Source: Bacteroides fragilis
GTDB taxonomy: Bacteria > Bacteroidota > Bacteroidia > Bacteroidales > Bacteroidaceae
Direction: 5' to 3'
Length of the DNA: 64,000 nt
NCBI RefSeq assembly: GCF_019583405.1
Contig: NZ_SZUU01000004.1
Location: forward strand, 186,001 to 250,000
Notes under the pieces: generated by a model
Told to the model about the DNA's origin: nothing
The model's database searches: none
What the model saw: only the letters and a program-made list of their open reading frames with translations
Shown: in pieces, positions 8,730-17,846 of the stretch
How positions within the stretch are numbered: position 1 is the stretch's first letter
Layout: each line of letters starts with the position of its first letter
Made by a program: the position numbers and the translations under genes

Positions 8730-10247
8730 ATGAAGAAAAACTATTTGCAGGAGAGTCCTCGGTTATGCCTATCCGTGATATGGCTTTGTATCGGTGTGGG
8801 GCTGTTTTTGTTTTTAGATTCGGTCTTTGCGTATCATTTTCGCTTTATAGAGCAATTCCGGTTGTTCCGCTTCAGTGCTGAATACGCTCAAGAACATTTC
8901 TCTTATCCCGGTGGTCCGGCTTTCTATGTGGCTTCTTTCCTCATACAGTATTATATACATCCGCATGCGGGGGCATTGATTTCAGCTCTGTTGGCACTGC
9001 TTGCTTGCATGGGTCTTCGGAGGATATGCCGTCATTTGGCTCCCCGGCGCAGTTTCCCTCTTCTTTGGTTGGTTGTCGGTATGTTGCCGTTGGTTGCCGA
9101 GCTTGACTCCAATCATCATTTGGAAGAAACGTTGGCATTTCTGCTTTCCATTTACTCTTTTTATCTCTATCTCTGCCTGCCGCGTAGTGTGGTAAGGGTA
9201 GTTTACTTGTTGGCGGTGAGCTGGCTGGGTTTCTATTTGGCAGGTCCCATGTATGAGATGACCGTTTTGTCGGCGCTGGTTTACGAGTGTGTCGCCCGTT
9301 CATCCTTACGGAAATACTACCTGCTACTCCCGGTAAGCCTATTGCCCGCCATACTCTATTATTGGGCCGGCAAGGGAGGCGAGGCAAGAGTGCTTTTTAC
9401 ACCCGATGCCTACTATTCGTCGCGACTGCAGGCGCAAGCTGTTTCCTACTATGTGTGGGCAGCTTTACCGACGGTAGTATTGATAACAACCTTGTCGGGT
9501 TATTATATAAAAAATATGTCACACCGCTTGCAAACAGTCAGCGTGCTGCTGCAAACAGCATTGGCGTTCGGTGTGCTCTATGTCGGGTTCAGAACCGGCA
9601 TCACCTATGCACAATACATCACAGAACAAGTAAATACATACAGCCGCGACGGTGCTTGGGGCAAGATTGTAGTAACTCCGCTCAATACGGGCAGATATCC
9701 ACTGCATGCCGGTTACAAGAACTTAGCTTTGGCAGAAAAGAAACTACTGGGCGATTACCTTTTCGATAGTAAACAGCCAGGCAGTAAAGGTCTTTGCATG
9801 GATTGGAACCGCACTATAGATACTTCGTCATTGCTTAGTGATGTGTATTGGGCAATGGGCAATGTGGCGCAGGCACAACGGATGGCGTTCGAGGGAATGG
9901 TTGCTTCGGAATGGGCGGTCAATCCTCGCCTATTGTTGCGTTTGGTCAAGACCAATTTGATATTGGGACATCACCGGGTGGCTGCCAAGTATCTGCGTCC
10001 GTTGTTGCAGAGCTACGGCTATCGTGCGGAAGCGGAGAGGCTGAAGCGATTGGTTGGCAATGATGAAGCGGTGCGTGCCGATGCCGAATTGGGTCCCCGA
10101 TACCGTTGTGTGGCAGCGCTTGATGGGTTATGCAGTGTTCATCCGGTAAGGAACTTATTGGACATTGTGGAGTCTAACCCCGATTATCCCACCTCTTTCC
10201 AATACTTATTGGGCTATGCACTGCTTTCCAAAGACTTGAATACCTAA
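8730..10247 (+). CDS. DUF6057-type multi-pass membrane protein, cut by an in-frame stop
   Basis: A 505-residue protein with many hydrophobic segments in the first 300 residues (for example WLCIGVGLFLFLDSVFAY and LISALLALLAC) and a soluble C-terminal part with TPR-like helices (AQRMAFEGMVASEW). It resembles the DUF6057 family found in Bacteroides PULs; the function is unknown. The frame stops at TAA 10245-10247, but the very next codons continue in the same frame as plausible family sequence to a second stop at 10511. The gene is therefore probably a longer protein (about 593 residues) with a nonsense change, or a sequencing error. It sits between susD1 and the CxxCH lipoprotein on the same strand. 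Confidence 0.75.
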   Translation: MKKNYLQESPRLCLSVIWLCIGVGLFLFLDSVFAYHFRFIEQFRLFRFSAEYAQEHFSYPGGPAFYVASFLIQYYIHPHAGALISALLALLACMGLRRICRHLAPRRSFPLLWLVVGMLPLVAELDSNHHLEETLAFLLSIYSFYLYLCLPRSVVRVVYLLAVSWLGFYLAGPMYEMTVLSALVYECVARSSLRKYYLLLPVSLLPAILYYWAGKGGEARVLFTPDAYYSSRLQAQAVSYYVWAALPTVVLITTLSGYYIKNMSHRLQTVSVLLQTALAFGVLYVGFRTGITYAQYITEQVNTYSRDGAWGKIVVTPLNTGRYPLHAGYKNLALAEKKLLGDYLFDSKQPGSKGLCMDWNRTIDTSSLLSDVYWAMGNVAQAQRMAFEGMVASEWAVNPRLLLRLVKTNLILGHHRVAAKYLRPLLQSYGYRAEAERLKRLVGNDEAVRADAELGPRYRCVAALDGLCSVHPVRNLLDIVESNPDYPTSFQYLLGYALLSKDLNT

Positions 10248-10511
10248 GCCTACCTGGGCGAGACGTATGGCGGTGGTCCGGGGCTGACTCCCGTACCGTT
10301 GTTGTTGCAACAGGCCATTGTGTTGATACAAGAGACGAATCCGCAAGTATGTTCGTCGCAAAATCTTGTATCGCAGGCTGTAGCCGGGCAGTTTAAAGCT
10401 TTCAAACATCAAATGGAGCGGCTGAAAGAGAACAAGGCTTCATCGGCTACACTCCGGGCTGAGTTTGGAAATACATTTTGGTATTACTACCTGTTTGTAT
10501 CATTGTCATAA
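10248..10511 (+). pseudogene. In-frame C-terminal remainder of the DUF6057 gene
   Basis: Directly after the TAA, the same frame reads AYLGETYGGGPGLTPVPLLL and continues to a stop at 10509-10511, 87 residues, ending FGNTFWYYYLFVSLS. No shift of frame is needed. The next gene starts 12 bp after this second stop, the tight spacing expected if 10511 is the ancestral end. Independent translation (first ATG at 10299) is possible but unlikely. Confidence 0.65.
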
Positions 10512-10523
10512 ATAAGAAATAAG

Positions 10524-11972
10524 ATGCGTATTGTTCTTTTATCCGTTTTATTATTTGTACTTGCTGCTTGCTCCGGCAGTAAAGAACCTCGGGAGGCGCA
10601 GCCGTTGGATGCTTTGCCAACCATTACTCCAGATTATGTAGATGTGACCATTCCTCCGCAAATAGCTCCTCTACGTTTTCAGTTGGCAGACTATGAGCCG
10701 GGTGTCGAAGCATTGGCCGTGTTGAAGTGTGGAGAGAAAAATATGGTGACCCGTGCAGACCGCAAAGGCAACTTCCTCTTTGACGAAGAGGACTGGAAAG
10801 AACTGCTTGACACGGTGACAGGCAAACAAATAGAAGTTCTGGTCTATCGGAAAGTAGAAGGCTTGTGGCAGTGCTATGCTCCTTTCCATTGGCAGGTGGC
10901 TGTAGAACCGGCTGACCGCTATCTGGCTTACCGGTTGATAGAACCTGGATATGTGTTGTGGAACAAAATGGGCATTTATCAGCGGGATATCACTACTTAT
11001 CAGCAGAAAAGCATCATCGAAAACAACCTTACCCAGCATAACTGCATGAACTGCCATACTTTCTTGAATCGCAAGCCGCAGAAGATGTTGTTTCACATGA
11101 GGGCAGACCTCGGAGGAACTTACCTGATAGACAATGGCATACCGGAAAAGGTGAAATTAGGAGATGACCCACACGTAAAGTCGCTGGTTTATCCTTCGTG
11201 GCATCCGTCCGGTCGCGTGGTGGCTTTTTCTGTGAATAAGACCCGCCAGGAGTTTCATCGTAACAACCCTAATCGGGTAGAGGTGTATGACAGAGAGTCG
11301 GACATAGTGTTGTATGATGTTCTTCAGAAAAAGGTATTGGTAGACTCTGTGTTGTTCTCTTCGTCGGCATTCGAGACTTTTCCGCACTTCTCGCCCGACG
11401 GTAAGCGGCTCTATTTTTGTTCCGCTCATGCCGTAGAGCGTATGCCAGAAGATTTTAAGTCGGTGAAGTACAACTTGTGTGCTATCGACTTCGATATAGA
11501 GACGCTCAGTTTCGGCACTCGTGTGGACACTATCTATCACAGTCGCTCCATGGGTAGTAGTGTCTCTTTTCCGCGCGTTTCGCCGGATGGTCGCTTCTTG
11601 ATGTTCACCACTTCTTCTTATGGCAACTTCTCTATCTGGCATAAAGATGCCGACTTGCAGATGTTTGATTTGCACAAGGGCGAGTTTATCGATATGCAGC
11701 CGGCAAATAGTGATGACGTGGAAAGTTACCATTCATGGAGTGATAACGGACGATGGACGGTATTCAGCAGTCGACGTATGGATGGGCTTTATACACGTCC
11801 CTATCTGGTTTATGTGGATGCGGAAGGCAGACCGTCGAAACCGTTTGTGCTGCCACAACGCACTCCGAATTTCTATGATGATTTGCCGTTTTCGTACAAT
11901 CTACCGGAATTTATTGTAGAGGAGGTGGATTTGGACGCACGGGAATTTGCGCGCTTTTCTAAAAACAATTAA
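10524..11972 (+). CDS. PD40/TolB-like beta-propeller lipoprotein with a CxxCH motif
   Basis: A 482-residue lipoprotein (lipobox LAAC, Cys16). Its second half has repeated WHPSGRVVAFS, FSPDGKRLYF and VSPDGRFLMF blades, as in PD40/TolB-like propellers. Residues 174-178 are CMNCH, the CxxCH signature of covalent haem-c attachment, in the context QHNCMNCHTF. Such proteins are seen near SusCD genes in Bacteroides, sometimes annotated as cytochrome-c-like; their role is unknown. The start ATG lies 12 bp after the DUF6057 remainder and the stop lies 14 bp before the GH2 gene, so it is almost certainly in one operon with both. Haem binding is inference from the motif only. Confidence 0.7.
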   Translation: MRIVLLSVLLFVLAACSGSKEPREAQPLDALPTITPDYVDVTIPPQIAPLRFQLADYEPGVEALAVLKCGEKNMVTRADRKGNFLFDEEDWKELLDTVTGKQIEVLVYRKVEGLWQCYAPFHWQVAVEPADRYLAYRLIEPGYVLWNKMGIYQRDITTYQQKSIIENNLTQHNCMNCHTFLNRKPQKMLFHMRADLGGTYLIDNGIPEKVKLGDDPHVKSLVYPSWHPSGRVVAFSVNKTRQEFHRNNPNRVEVYDRESDIVLYDVLQKKVLVDSVLFSSSAFETFPHFSPDGKRLYFCSAHAVERMPEDFKSVKYNLCAIDFDIETLSFGTRVDTIYHSRSMGSSVSFPRVSPDGRFLMFTTSSYGNFSIWHKDADLQMFDLHKGEFIDMQPANSDDVESYHSWSDNGRWTVFSSRRMDGLYTRPYLVYVDAEGRPSKPFVLPQRTPNFYDDLPFSYNLPEFIVEEVDLDAREFARFSKNN

Positions 11973-11986
11973 CCTGTTATATTAGT

Positions 11987-14896
11987 ATGAATCACTCAAA
12001 ATTATTGTTATTTCTATTTGTTTTAGTCTGTTTGTGTTGCACAGCTTGCACCACAGATAAGGACACTCGTCAAGTGATTGACATGAACACCGGATGGGCA
12101 TTCTTCCGGGGAGATGTGGAAAATGGTGCGGCGGCTGATGCCGATGTTACGGCTTGGATGCCTGTCAACCTGCCCCATATCATGCAGTTGGAAACCAAGC
12201 ATTGTGGTGGAAACTCCATTTACGATGGGGTGGGCTGGTATCACCGCTACTTCAAGATGCCTGCGCAGGCAAGAGACAAGCGCGTAGTGGTGGAGTTTGA
12301 AGGTGTAATGACTAATTGTGAGGTTTATCTCAACGGTGAGAAGATAACCGAACACCATGGAGGCTACATGGGATTTGTAGCAGATATCACCGACCGTATC
12401 GACCGTAAAGGTACCAATGTCCTTGCTGTCCGAGTGTCGGCAGAATATGATAAACTGACTCCTCCGGGGAAACCGCAGGAGCGGATGGACTTCTATTACT
12501 ACAGCGGCATCTATCGCGATGTGCGGATGGTGATTACCGATAAAATCTATATCACAGACCCGTTGCAGGAAGATATTGTAGCTGGTGGAGGACAGTTTGT
12601 TACTTTCCCGAAAGTTTCCGAAGAAAAGGCAACGGTGCACGTGGCTACCCATGTGCGCAACTTGACAGAAGAGGATGCGGAGCTTCAACTGCTGTCTCAA
12701 TTGTGCGATTCTACCGGCAAGGTGGTAGCGGAGGCAACGACCCCACTTGCCGTGAAAGCACAGAGGGGACAGACTGCGGAACAGGATTTCGCAGTAGCGT
12801 CTCCGGCTCTTTGGCATCCCTATCATCCCTCCCTCTACACCTTGCGCACGCAGGTGCTGAAAGGCACTCAAGTCGTAGATGAGACTACGAAGCAAGTGGG
12901 CATCCGCACCATCCGCTATACCGCCGAAGAGGGATTCTTCATCAACGGTAAGCACCTCTATATGCGCGGTGCCAACCGCCATCAAGCTTTCCCCAACGTG
13001 GGCGATGCTGCCTCCAACTCCATGCAGGTGCGCGATGTGCTCAACTTGAAGCGTGGAGGGTATAACGCCGTGCGTGCAGCCCACTATCCGTCGGATCCGG
13101 CTTTCCTGGATGCATGCGACCGTTATGGCCTCTTGGTGGTGGAGTGCATACCGGGCTGGCAATTCTTCAATCCTGATACCACTTTTGTAAACCGCCTTTT
13201 CGATGTGGGCAGGAAAATGATTCGCCGCGACCGCAACCATCCCTCTGTGGTGTTGTGGGAGACGGCTTTGAACGAGTCGCGCTATCCCGTCTCTTTGGCC
13301 GAAGATTTGCAGAAGATGGCGCATGCCGAAATGCCCGGTGACCAGATGTACACAGCTGGCGACTATTTGGGACATGCCGATATGGAACACTGCTATGATG
13401 TCTTCTACAAACAGGTGAAGGGCTATCCCAAGAATGGTGACGTGATGAGTAACTTCCGCGAAGACTTTATTGCCATCAAGCCGGTGTTTACCCGCGAGTG
13501 GGGCGACGGTGCCGGTCCTAAACCCCGTGTCAGTCTCAAAGAGAACGAACAGGAACAACTGCGTCAATGCTTCAGTCGCATCGAGCAGTTAAATGGCAAT
13601 GGTTACTTCGACTGGTGTATGTTGGATGCCAATCCTAATATGGGCGGCCACTTCTTGTGGAGCTACAACGACTATGCCCGCGGCAGCGAGGACGAAACAA
13701 TGTATTGTGGCGTGGTGGATATGAATCGCTACCCCAAGTTCAGTTATTATATGTTGCAGAGTATGCGTGACAAGTCTATTTCCCAGTCGGGACTGTATGA
13801 GGGACCGATGGTGTTCGTTGCCTCTTATAATATGGCGGAAGAGTTCTTTTCTTCGACGAATCAGATAACCGTCTTTTCTAATTGCGACGAAGTACGCCTC
13901 TACCGCAATGACAAGCTGATAGGCACGCAGACCCGTGAGGAACGGACGCTGCTTTATCGCTCTATCGTGGAGAAAGGCGGCAGTCCGCTTTTCATCTTCG
14001 ATGCCGGAGGATATGAGAAAGGCACGTTGAAGGCAGAAGCTTTGATTGATGGCAAGGTAGTGGCCACGCACAGTGTGCGTACTCCCGAAGCTGCCGACCG
14101 TTTGGTGGTGGATATCAAGACGGATGGCATTGTGCCGGTGGCAGACGGTTCGGACATGATTCCTGTTTACTTCAAGGTGTGTGACAAGAACGGTACGCTG
14201 GTCTCCAACTCACGTCAGAAGGTCGCCATCCGCGTTTCCGGTGAGGGAGTGTTGGTAGGCGATACCATCCGCCGCATCGGCATCAATCCGCAGGAGGTGG
14301 AAGGTGGTGTGGGCTTTGCCTTTGTGCGCACTACCGGTAAGGCGGGCAAGATTGTGGTGGAAGCCACGGCAGACGGGCTGATGGCTGGAAAGGCGGAAGT
14401 GCAGACCAAAGCCTTTGAAGGCAACAGCCTGAGGGATGGTGAACACGCTCCTTTCCTGGGCAAGGAAGAGGACAACGTGGTGGTGAAACCCTCGTCCTGG
14501 CAGCAACGCGTGCTGAAGAAACCACGCTTGAAGATTGCATCTGTCAAGACGGAAAGCACTCAGGAAGGTTATCCCGTATCGAACATCACGGACAATGACG
14601 ACCGCTCCTGGTGGATTGCGGGCGACGGACATCTGCCTCACATCATCGTGGTGGAATTGGAGAAAACGACGTGGGTAACGGCAAGCCGTATCGTATTTCA
14701 GAAAGACAGCTCCTCGTATAAACACAAGGTGGAGACTTCCAAGGATGGAAAAGAATGGGTGACTTTGTACGAACGGGAGTGTACCGGTTGGGAATTTAAG
14801 CCGATGACCGTGGACCGTTATGTCAAATATCTGCGCCTCACCATTGAAGGTGTTTCCGAAGGACGTGCTGGATTGGGAGAGATTTCGCTGTATTGA
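11987..14896 (+). CDS. GH2 beta-galactosidase-like lipoprotein with C-terminal F5/8-type-C domain
   Basis: A 969-residue GH2 enzyme. The lipobox CTAC (Cys21) predicts membrane anchoring. An N-terminal sugar-binding beta-sandwich (GVGWYHRYFKMP) and an immunoglobulin-like domain precede the TIM barrel. The acid/base is probably Glu430 in ALNES and the nucleophile Glu504 in FTREWGDG. After the barrel come DUF4982-like and Ig-like segments, then a discoidin (F5/8 type C) domain over about the last 130 residues (SNITDNDDRSWWIAGDG), likely carbohydrate-binding. GH2 enzymes of this layout are mostly exo-beta-galactosidases; beta-glucuronidase or beta-mannosidase activity cannot be excluded. It closes the susC1-led gene run. 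Confidence 0.88.
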   Translation: MNHSKLLLFLFVLVCLCCTACTTDKDTRQVIDMNTGWAFFRGDVENGAAADADVTAWMPVNLPHIMQLETKHCGGNSIYDGVGWYHRYFKMPAQARDKRVVVEFEGVMTNCEVYLNGEKITEHHGGYMGFVADITDRIDRKGTNVLAVRVSAEYDKLTPPGKPQERMDFYYYSGIYRDVRMVITDKIYITDPLQEDIVAGGGQFVTFPKVSEEKATVHVATHVRNLTEEDAELQLLSQLCDSTGKVVAEATTPLAVKAQRGQTAEQDFAVASPALWHPYHPSLYTLRTQVLKGTQVVDETTKQVGIRTIRYTAEEGFFINGKHLYMRGANRHQAFPNVGDAASNSMQVRDVLNLKRGGYNAVRAAHYPSDPAFLDACDRYGLLVVECIPGWQFFNPDTTFVNRLFDVGRKMIRRDRNHPSVVLWETALNESRYPVSLAEDLQKMAHAEMPGDQMYTAGDYLGHADMEHCYDVFYKQVKGYPKNGDVMSNFREDFIAIKPVFTREWGDGAGPKPRVSLKENEQEQLRQCFSRIEQLNGNGYFDWCMLDANPNMGGHFLWSYNDYARGSEDETMYCGVVDMNRYPKFSYYMLQSMRDKSISQSGLYEGPMVFVASYNMAEEFFSSTNQITVFSNCDEVRLYRNDKLIGTQTREERTLLYRSIVEKGGSPLFIFDAGGYEKGTLKAEALIDGKVVATHSVRTPEAADRLVVDIKTDGIVPVADGSDMIPVYFKVCDKNGTLVSNSRQKVAIRVSGEGVLVGDTIRRIGINPQEVEGGVGFAFVRTTGKAGKIVVEATADGLMAGKAEVQTKAFEGNSLRDGEHAPFLGKEEDNVVVKPSSWQQRVLKKPRLKIASVKTESTQEGYPVSNITDNDDRSWWIAGDGHLPHIIVVELEKTTWVTASRIVFQKDSSSYKHKVETSKDGKEWVTLYERECTGWEFKPMTVDRYVKYLRLTIEGVSEGRAGLGEISLY

Positions 14897-14965
14897 TGAT
14901 GTGATGTTGAGTATCTACTTCAACCATGCAAATGTGAGAAATTATAAAAAAACAGGGGTAGGGAT

Positions 14966-14992
14966 AAGGGATAACGTTCGTTTCTGTGTCAT
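14966..14992 (+). promoter_or_regulatory. Putative ECF sigma promoter of the second GH2 operon
   Basis: AAGGGATA (14966-14973), 13 bases, TGTCAT (14987-14992), 61 bp before the ATG at 15054. It matches the elements before susC1 and fecR in both boxes and exact spacing. The four bases before it and the TGTG just upstream of the -10 box are also shared in part. Confidence 0.6.
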
Positions 14993-15053
14993 ACAGATAT
15001 AGCACAGGAAATGGCGAAATTTAAATTGTTAACTAACCTAATTGATTATTATT

Positions 15054-17840
15054 ATGATTCCTTTTTTAAAACGTTCATTGCTCGTAGTATTTGGCATGGC
15101 TATGTCATTTAATGCTTCAGCCCAAACAGAAGAAATGGATCTCTCCGGAACCTGGGGATTCCAAGCGGACTTGATGGACTTCCGTACAAAAGTTGCTTCG
15201 CTGGACTATCGTTATCTGCACCGCCTGCAAGACAAAATAGAACTTCCGGGTATCACGGACGATTACCAAATAGGATGGAAGTGCCCCTACCGGTACATTG
15301 ACCGTCTGACCCGAAAGTACGAGTATATGGGGCCTGCTTGGTATCAACGTGAAATTGATATTCCGAAAGAATGGAAAGGAAAGCAAATTTTCCTGTACTT
15401 TGAACGTACACATTGGCTTAGTTCTGTATATATATGTAAAGCCGACCTCACCTATTTCGGTGGAGAAGCTGCCAGTCAAAAGGACTACATCAGTGTGCCA
15501 CACAACCATGACATCACCAAGCACGTAAAGCCTGGTGAGAAGCATCTGCTCACGGTATGTGTGGATAACCGCTTTCAATATCAAACGCATAAATGGAACC
15601 ACGCCCATACCGAATTTACTCAGATTAACTGGAACGGAATTCTGGGTGACATCAAGCTTGTGGCGGTTGATCCGGTTTACGTAGACGACATGCAAGTGTA
15701 TCCTGATGTGACCAACAAGCAAGTAACGGTCAAGATGAAAATCAAGAATCACACGAAGAAGGTTATAGGCGGACAGGCTGTATTCAATATTGCCGGTGAG
15801 AATTATGAGTTGACAAAGGCCATTCCTGTAAGTGGAAAAGAGGAGGAAATAGAGTTTGAAAGTATTATTCCGCTGGGTAAGGACATTCGCCTTTGGGATG
15901 AATTTCACCCTAACCTCTATAAGATGACCTGTTCTCTCGAAACGAAGGACGATAAAGACAACTATCGGCACGAAAGGGAAGTGACCTTCGGTATGCGTGA
16001 AGTGGCACAAGGCAAGCATCATGTGCTGGTGAATGGTAATCCCATTCACTTGCGAGGTACGGTGGACAACGCCGTATTTCCCAAAACCGGCTACTGCCCT
16101 GTGGACGATGCTTCGTGGGAGCGCATGCTCGGCATCCTTAAGCAACACGGCATGAATCACGTCCGCTTCCACTCTTGGTGTCCTACGAAAGCAGCTTTCC
16201 GTGCAGCAGACAAGCTCGGTGTCTACTTCGAAGTGGAAATGCCGCTTTGGGGTGCCGACTGCGAACGTAAGGATGACTGGGAAAAACGTTTTGACTTCTT
16301 CCGCCGCGAAATCAAAGCCATCCTGAAGGAATATGGTAATCATCCGTCGTTTATACTCTATTGTAACGGAAACGAAATCAGCGGTGACTTCGATTTTGTG
16401 GAAGAACTTACGGCTACCGGTCGTGCCATGGACAGCCGCCATCTATACAGCGGCTCTACGGCCCGCAAACGCGTGAAGAGTGACCAGTTCTATACCACGC
16501 ATGCCACCGATAAGGGTAGTGCCACCACTTACAGCGGAAGGCCTTACACGGACTGGGACATCCGGAAAGGAACGGAAATCGATGTGCCCGTACTTTCGCA
16601 CGAAGTAGGACAACGTTGCGCTTATCCTAATTTTAAGGAGATAGAACTCTATAAGGATTGCCCCGTTGAAGCCCGCAATTTTGAGATATTCCGCGACCAA
16701 CTGGAGGAAAATGGCATGCTTGACCTCGCTGACGACTTCTTCCGCGTGTCGAGCAAGCAAACTGCCATTGAATATAAGGATTGTATAGAGGCACAGCTTC
16801 GTACTTCCACCTCTGGTGGTTTCCAATTGCTTTCTATCACCGACCTTCCCGAACAAGGCTATTCTTGCGTAGGCGTACTCGACCCCTTTTGGAATTCGAA
16901 AGGAGCTGTAACGCCCGATGAGTTCCGTAAATTTTGTGCACCTACTGTGGCACTGCTTCGTTTCGGCAAACGTACTTTCGTACCGGGTGAGACCTTTACA
17001 GGCAAAGCCGAGGTGTATAACTACAGCGACAAATCGCTGAAAGGGGCAAAAGTGAAATGGACGGTGACCGATGATACTGGCAAGGTGGTGAAATCCGGTT
17101 CACTCAAAGGCAATACGCTCGGTAATCATGGTGTTTTCCCCGTGGGCGAATTCAGCTTCCAAATGCCGGAAACTGACTCTCCGAAGCATCTTACCGTCTC
17201 GTTGCGTGTAGGCGAAGTGGTAAACGACTGGAGCTTGTGGCTCTACCCTAAGCAGGAGAACTTGATGCAATCTTCCAATGAAGTATATTATGCCAGTGAG
17301 TGGAACGACAGCGTTCGAACCTATCTCAAGGAAGGCAAGAAGGTGGTTTATATACCTCCTTTCAATAAGGTGGGCGGTCGCAAAGGCGATTTTCATAATC
17401 ATTTCTGGAATCCGCTGATGTTCAAGTGGGATCCGATGACTCTCGGTTGCCTCATTCATAAAGACCATCCTGCACTCAAGGAGTTTGTTACCGACAGTAA
17501 CCTTGACTGGCAGTGGTGGGACATAATTAATTATTGCAGGGTAATGGAGATGCAGGATACGCCGCGCGAATTGCGTCCTTTCATCCAAACCATCGACTCT
17601 TACGACAGCAATAAGAAACTGGGCATCGCTTTCGAAGCCAAGATGAATGGCGGTAAGCTCCTTGTGTTGACCATGGACACGAAGAAAGACTGGGAGAAGC
17701 GCATTGCTGCCCATCAATTGCTGAAGAGTATTGATAACTACGTGAAGAGTGATGCTTTCAATCCCACAGTGGAACTTGACGAATCATTCATGGAGACGAT
17801 ACTGAAGAAAAACAACAAGAAAAGTAACAAGACAAAATAA
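15054..17840 (+). CDS. GH2-family glycoside hydrolase, secreted
   Basis: A 928-residue GH2 protein. The ATG at 15054 is preferred to the in-frame TTG at 15042 because a clean signal peptide follows it (FLKRSLLVVFGMAM to NASAQ). A jelly-roll sugar-binding domain (GPAWYQREIDIP) and an Ig-like domain precede the barrel. The acid/base is Glu441 in CNGNEIS and the nucleophile is probably Glu517 in LSHEVGQ. The C-terminal third is beta-rich and carries a further domain with no family I can name. The substrate is unassigned; beta-galactosidase and beta-glucuronidase are the obvious options. It has its own putative ECF promoter and leads a three-gene run with the orphan GH35-like domain protein and another GH2. 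Confidence 0.85.
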   Translation: MIPFLKRSLLVVFGMAMSFNASAQTEEMDLSGTWGFQADLMDFRTKVASLDYRYLHRLQDKIELPGITDDYQIGWKCPYRYIDRLTRKYEYMGPAWYQREIDIPKEWKGKQIFLYFERTHWLSSVYICKADLTYFGGEAASQKDYISVPHNHDITKHVKPGEKHLLTVCVDNRFQYQTHKWNHAHTEFTQINWNGILGDIKLVAVDPVYVDDMQVYPDVTNKQVTVKMKIKNHTKKVIGGQAVFNIAGENYELTKAIPVSGKEEEIEFESIIPLGKDIRLWDEFHPNLYKMTCSLETKDDKDNYRHEREVTFGMREVAQGKHHVLVNGNPIHLRGTVDNAVFPKTGYCPVDDASWERMLGILKQHGMNHVRFHSWCPTKAAFRAADKLGVYFEVEMPLWGADCERKDDWEKRFDFFRREIKAILKEYGNHPSFILYCNGNEISGDFDFVEELTATGRAMDSRHLYSGSTARKRVKSDQFYTTHATDKGSATTYSGRPYTDWDIRKGTEIDVPVLSHEVGQRCAYPNFKEIELYKDCPVEARNFEIFRDQLEENGMLDLADDFFRVSSKQTAIEYKDCIEAQLRTSTSGGFQLLSITDLPEQGYSCVGVLDPFWNSKGAVTPDEFRKFCAPTVALLRFGKRTFVPGETFTGKAEVYNYSDKSLKGAKVKWTVTDDTGKVVKSGSLKGNTLGNHGVFPVGEFSFQMPETDSPKHLTVSLRVGEVVNDWSLWLYPKQENLMQSSNEVYYASEWNDSVRTYLKEGKKVVYIPPFNKVGGRKGDFHNHFWNPLMFKWDPMTLGCLIHKDHPALKEFVTDSNLDWQWWDIINYCRVMEMQDTPRELRPFIQTIDSYDSNKKLGIAFEAKMNGGKLLVLTMDTKKDWEKRIAAHQLLKSIDNYVKSDAFNPTVELDESFMETILKKNNKKSNKTK

Positions 17841-17846
17841 AATTTT

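Noticed and set aside
12023..13567. A 514-codon open frame on the minus strand opposite the first GH2 gene.
   Set aside because: It is fully antisense to a GH2 gene with both catalytic motifs in place, and its translation resembles no family. Long antisense frames are common opposite codon-biased genes.
15117..16442. A 441-codon minus-strand frame opposite the second GH2 gene.
   Set aside because: Antisense shadow of a clear GH2 coding region; no signal peptide or family-like motif.
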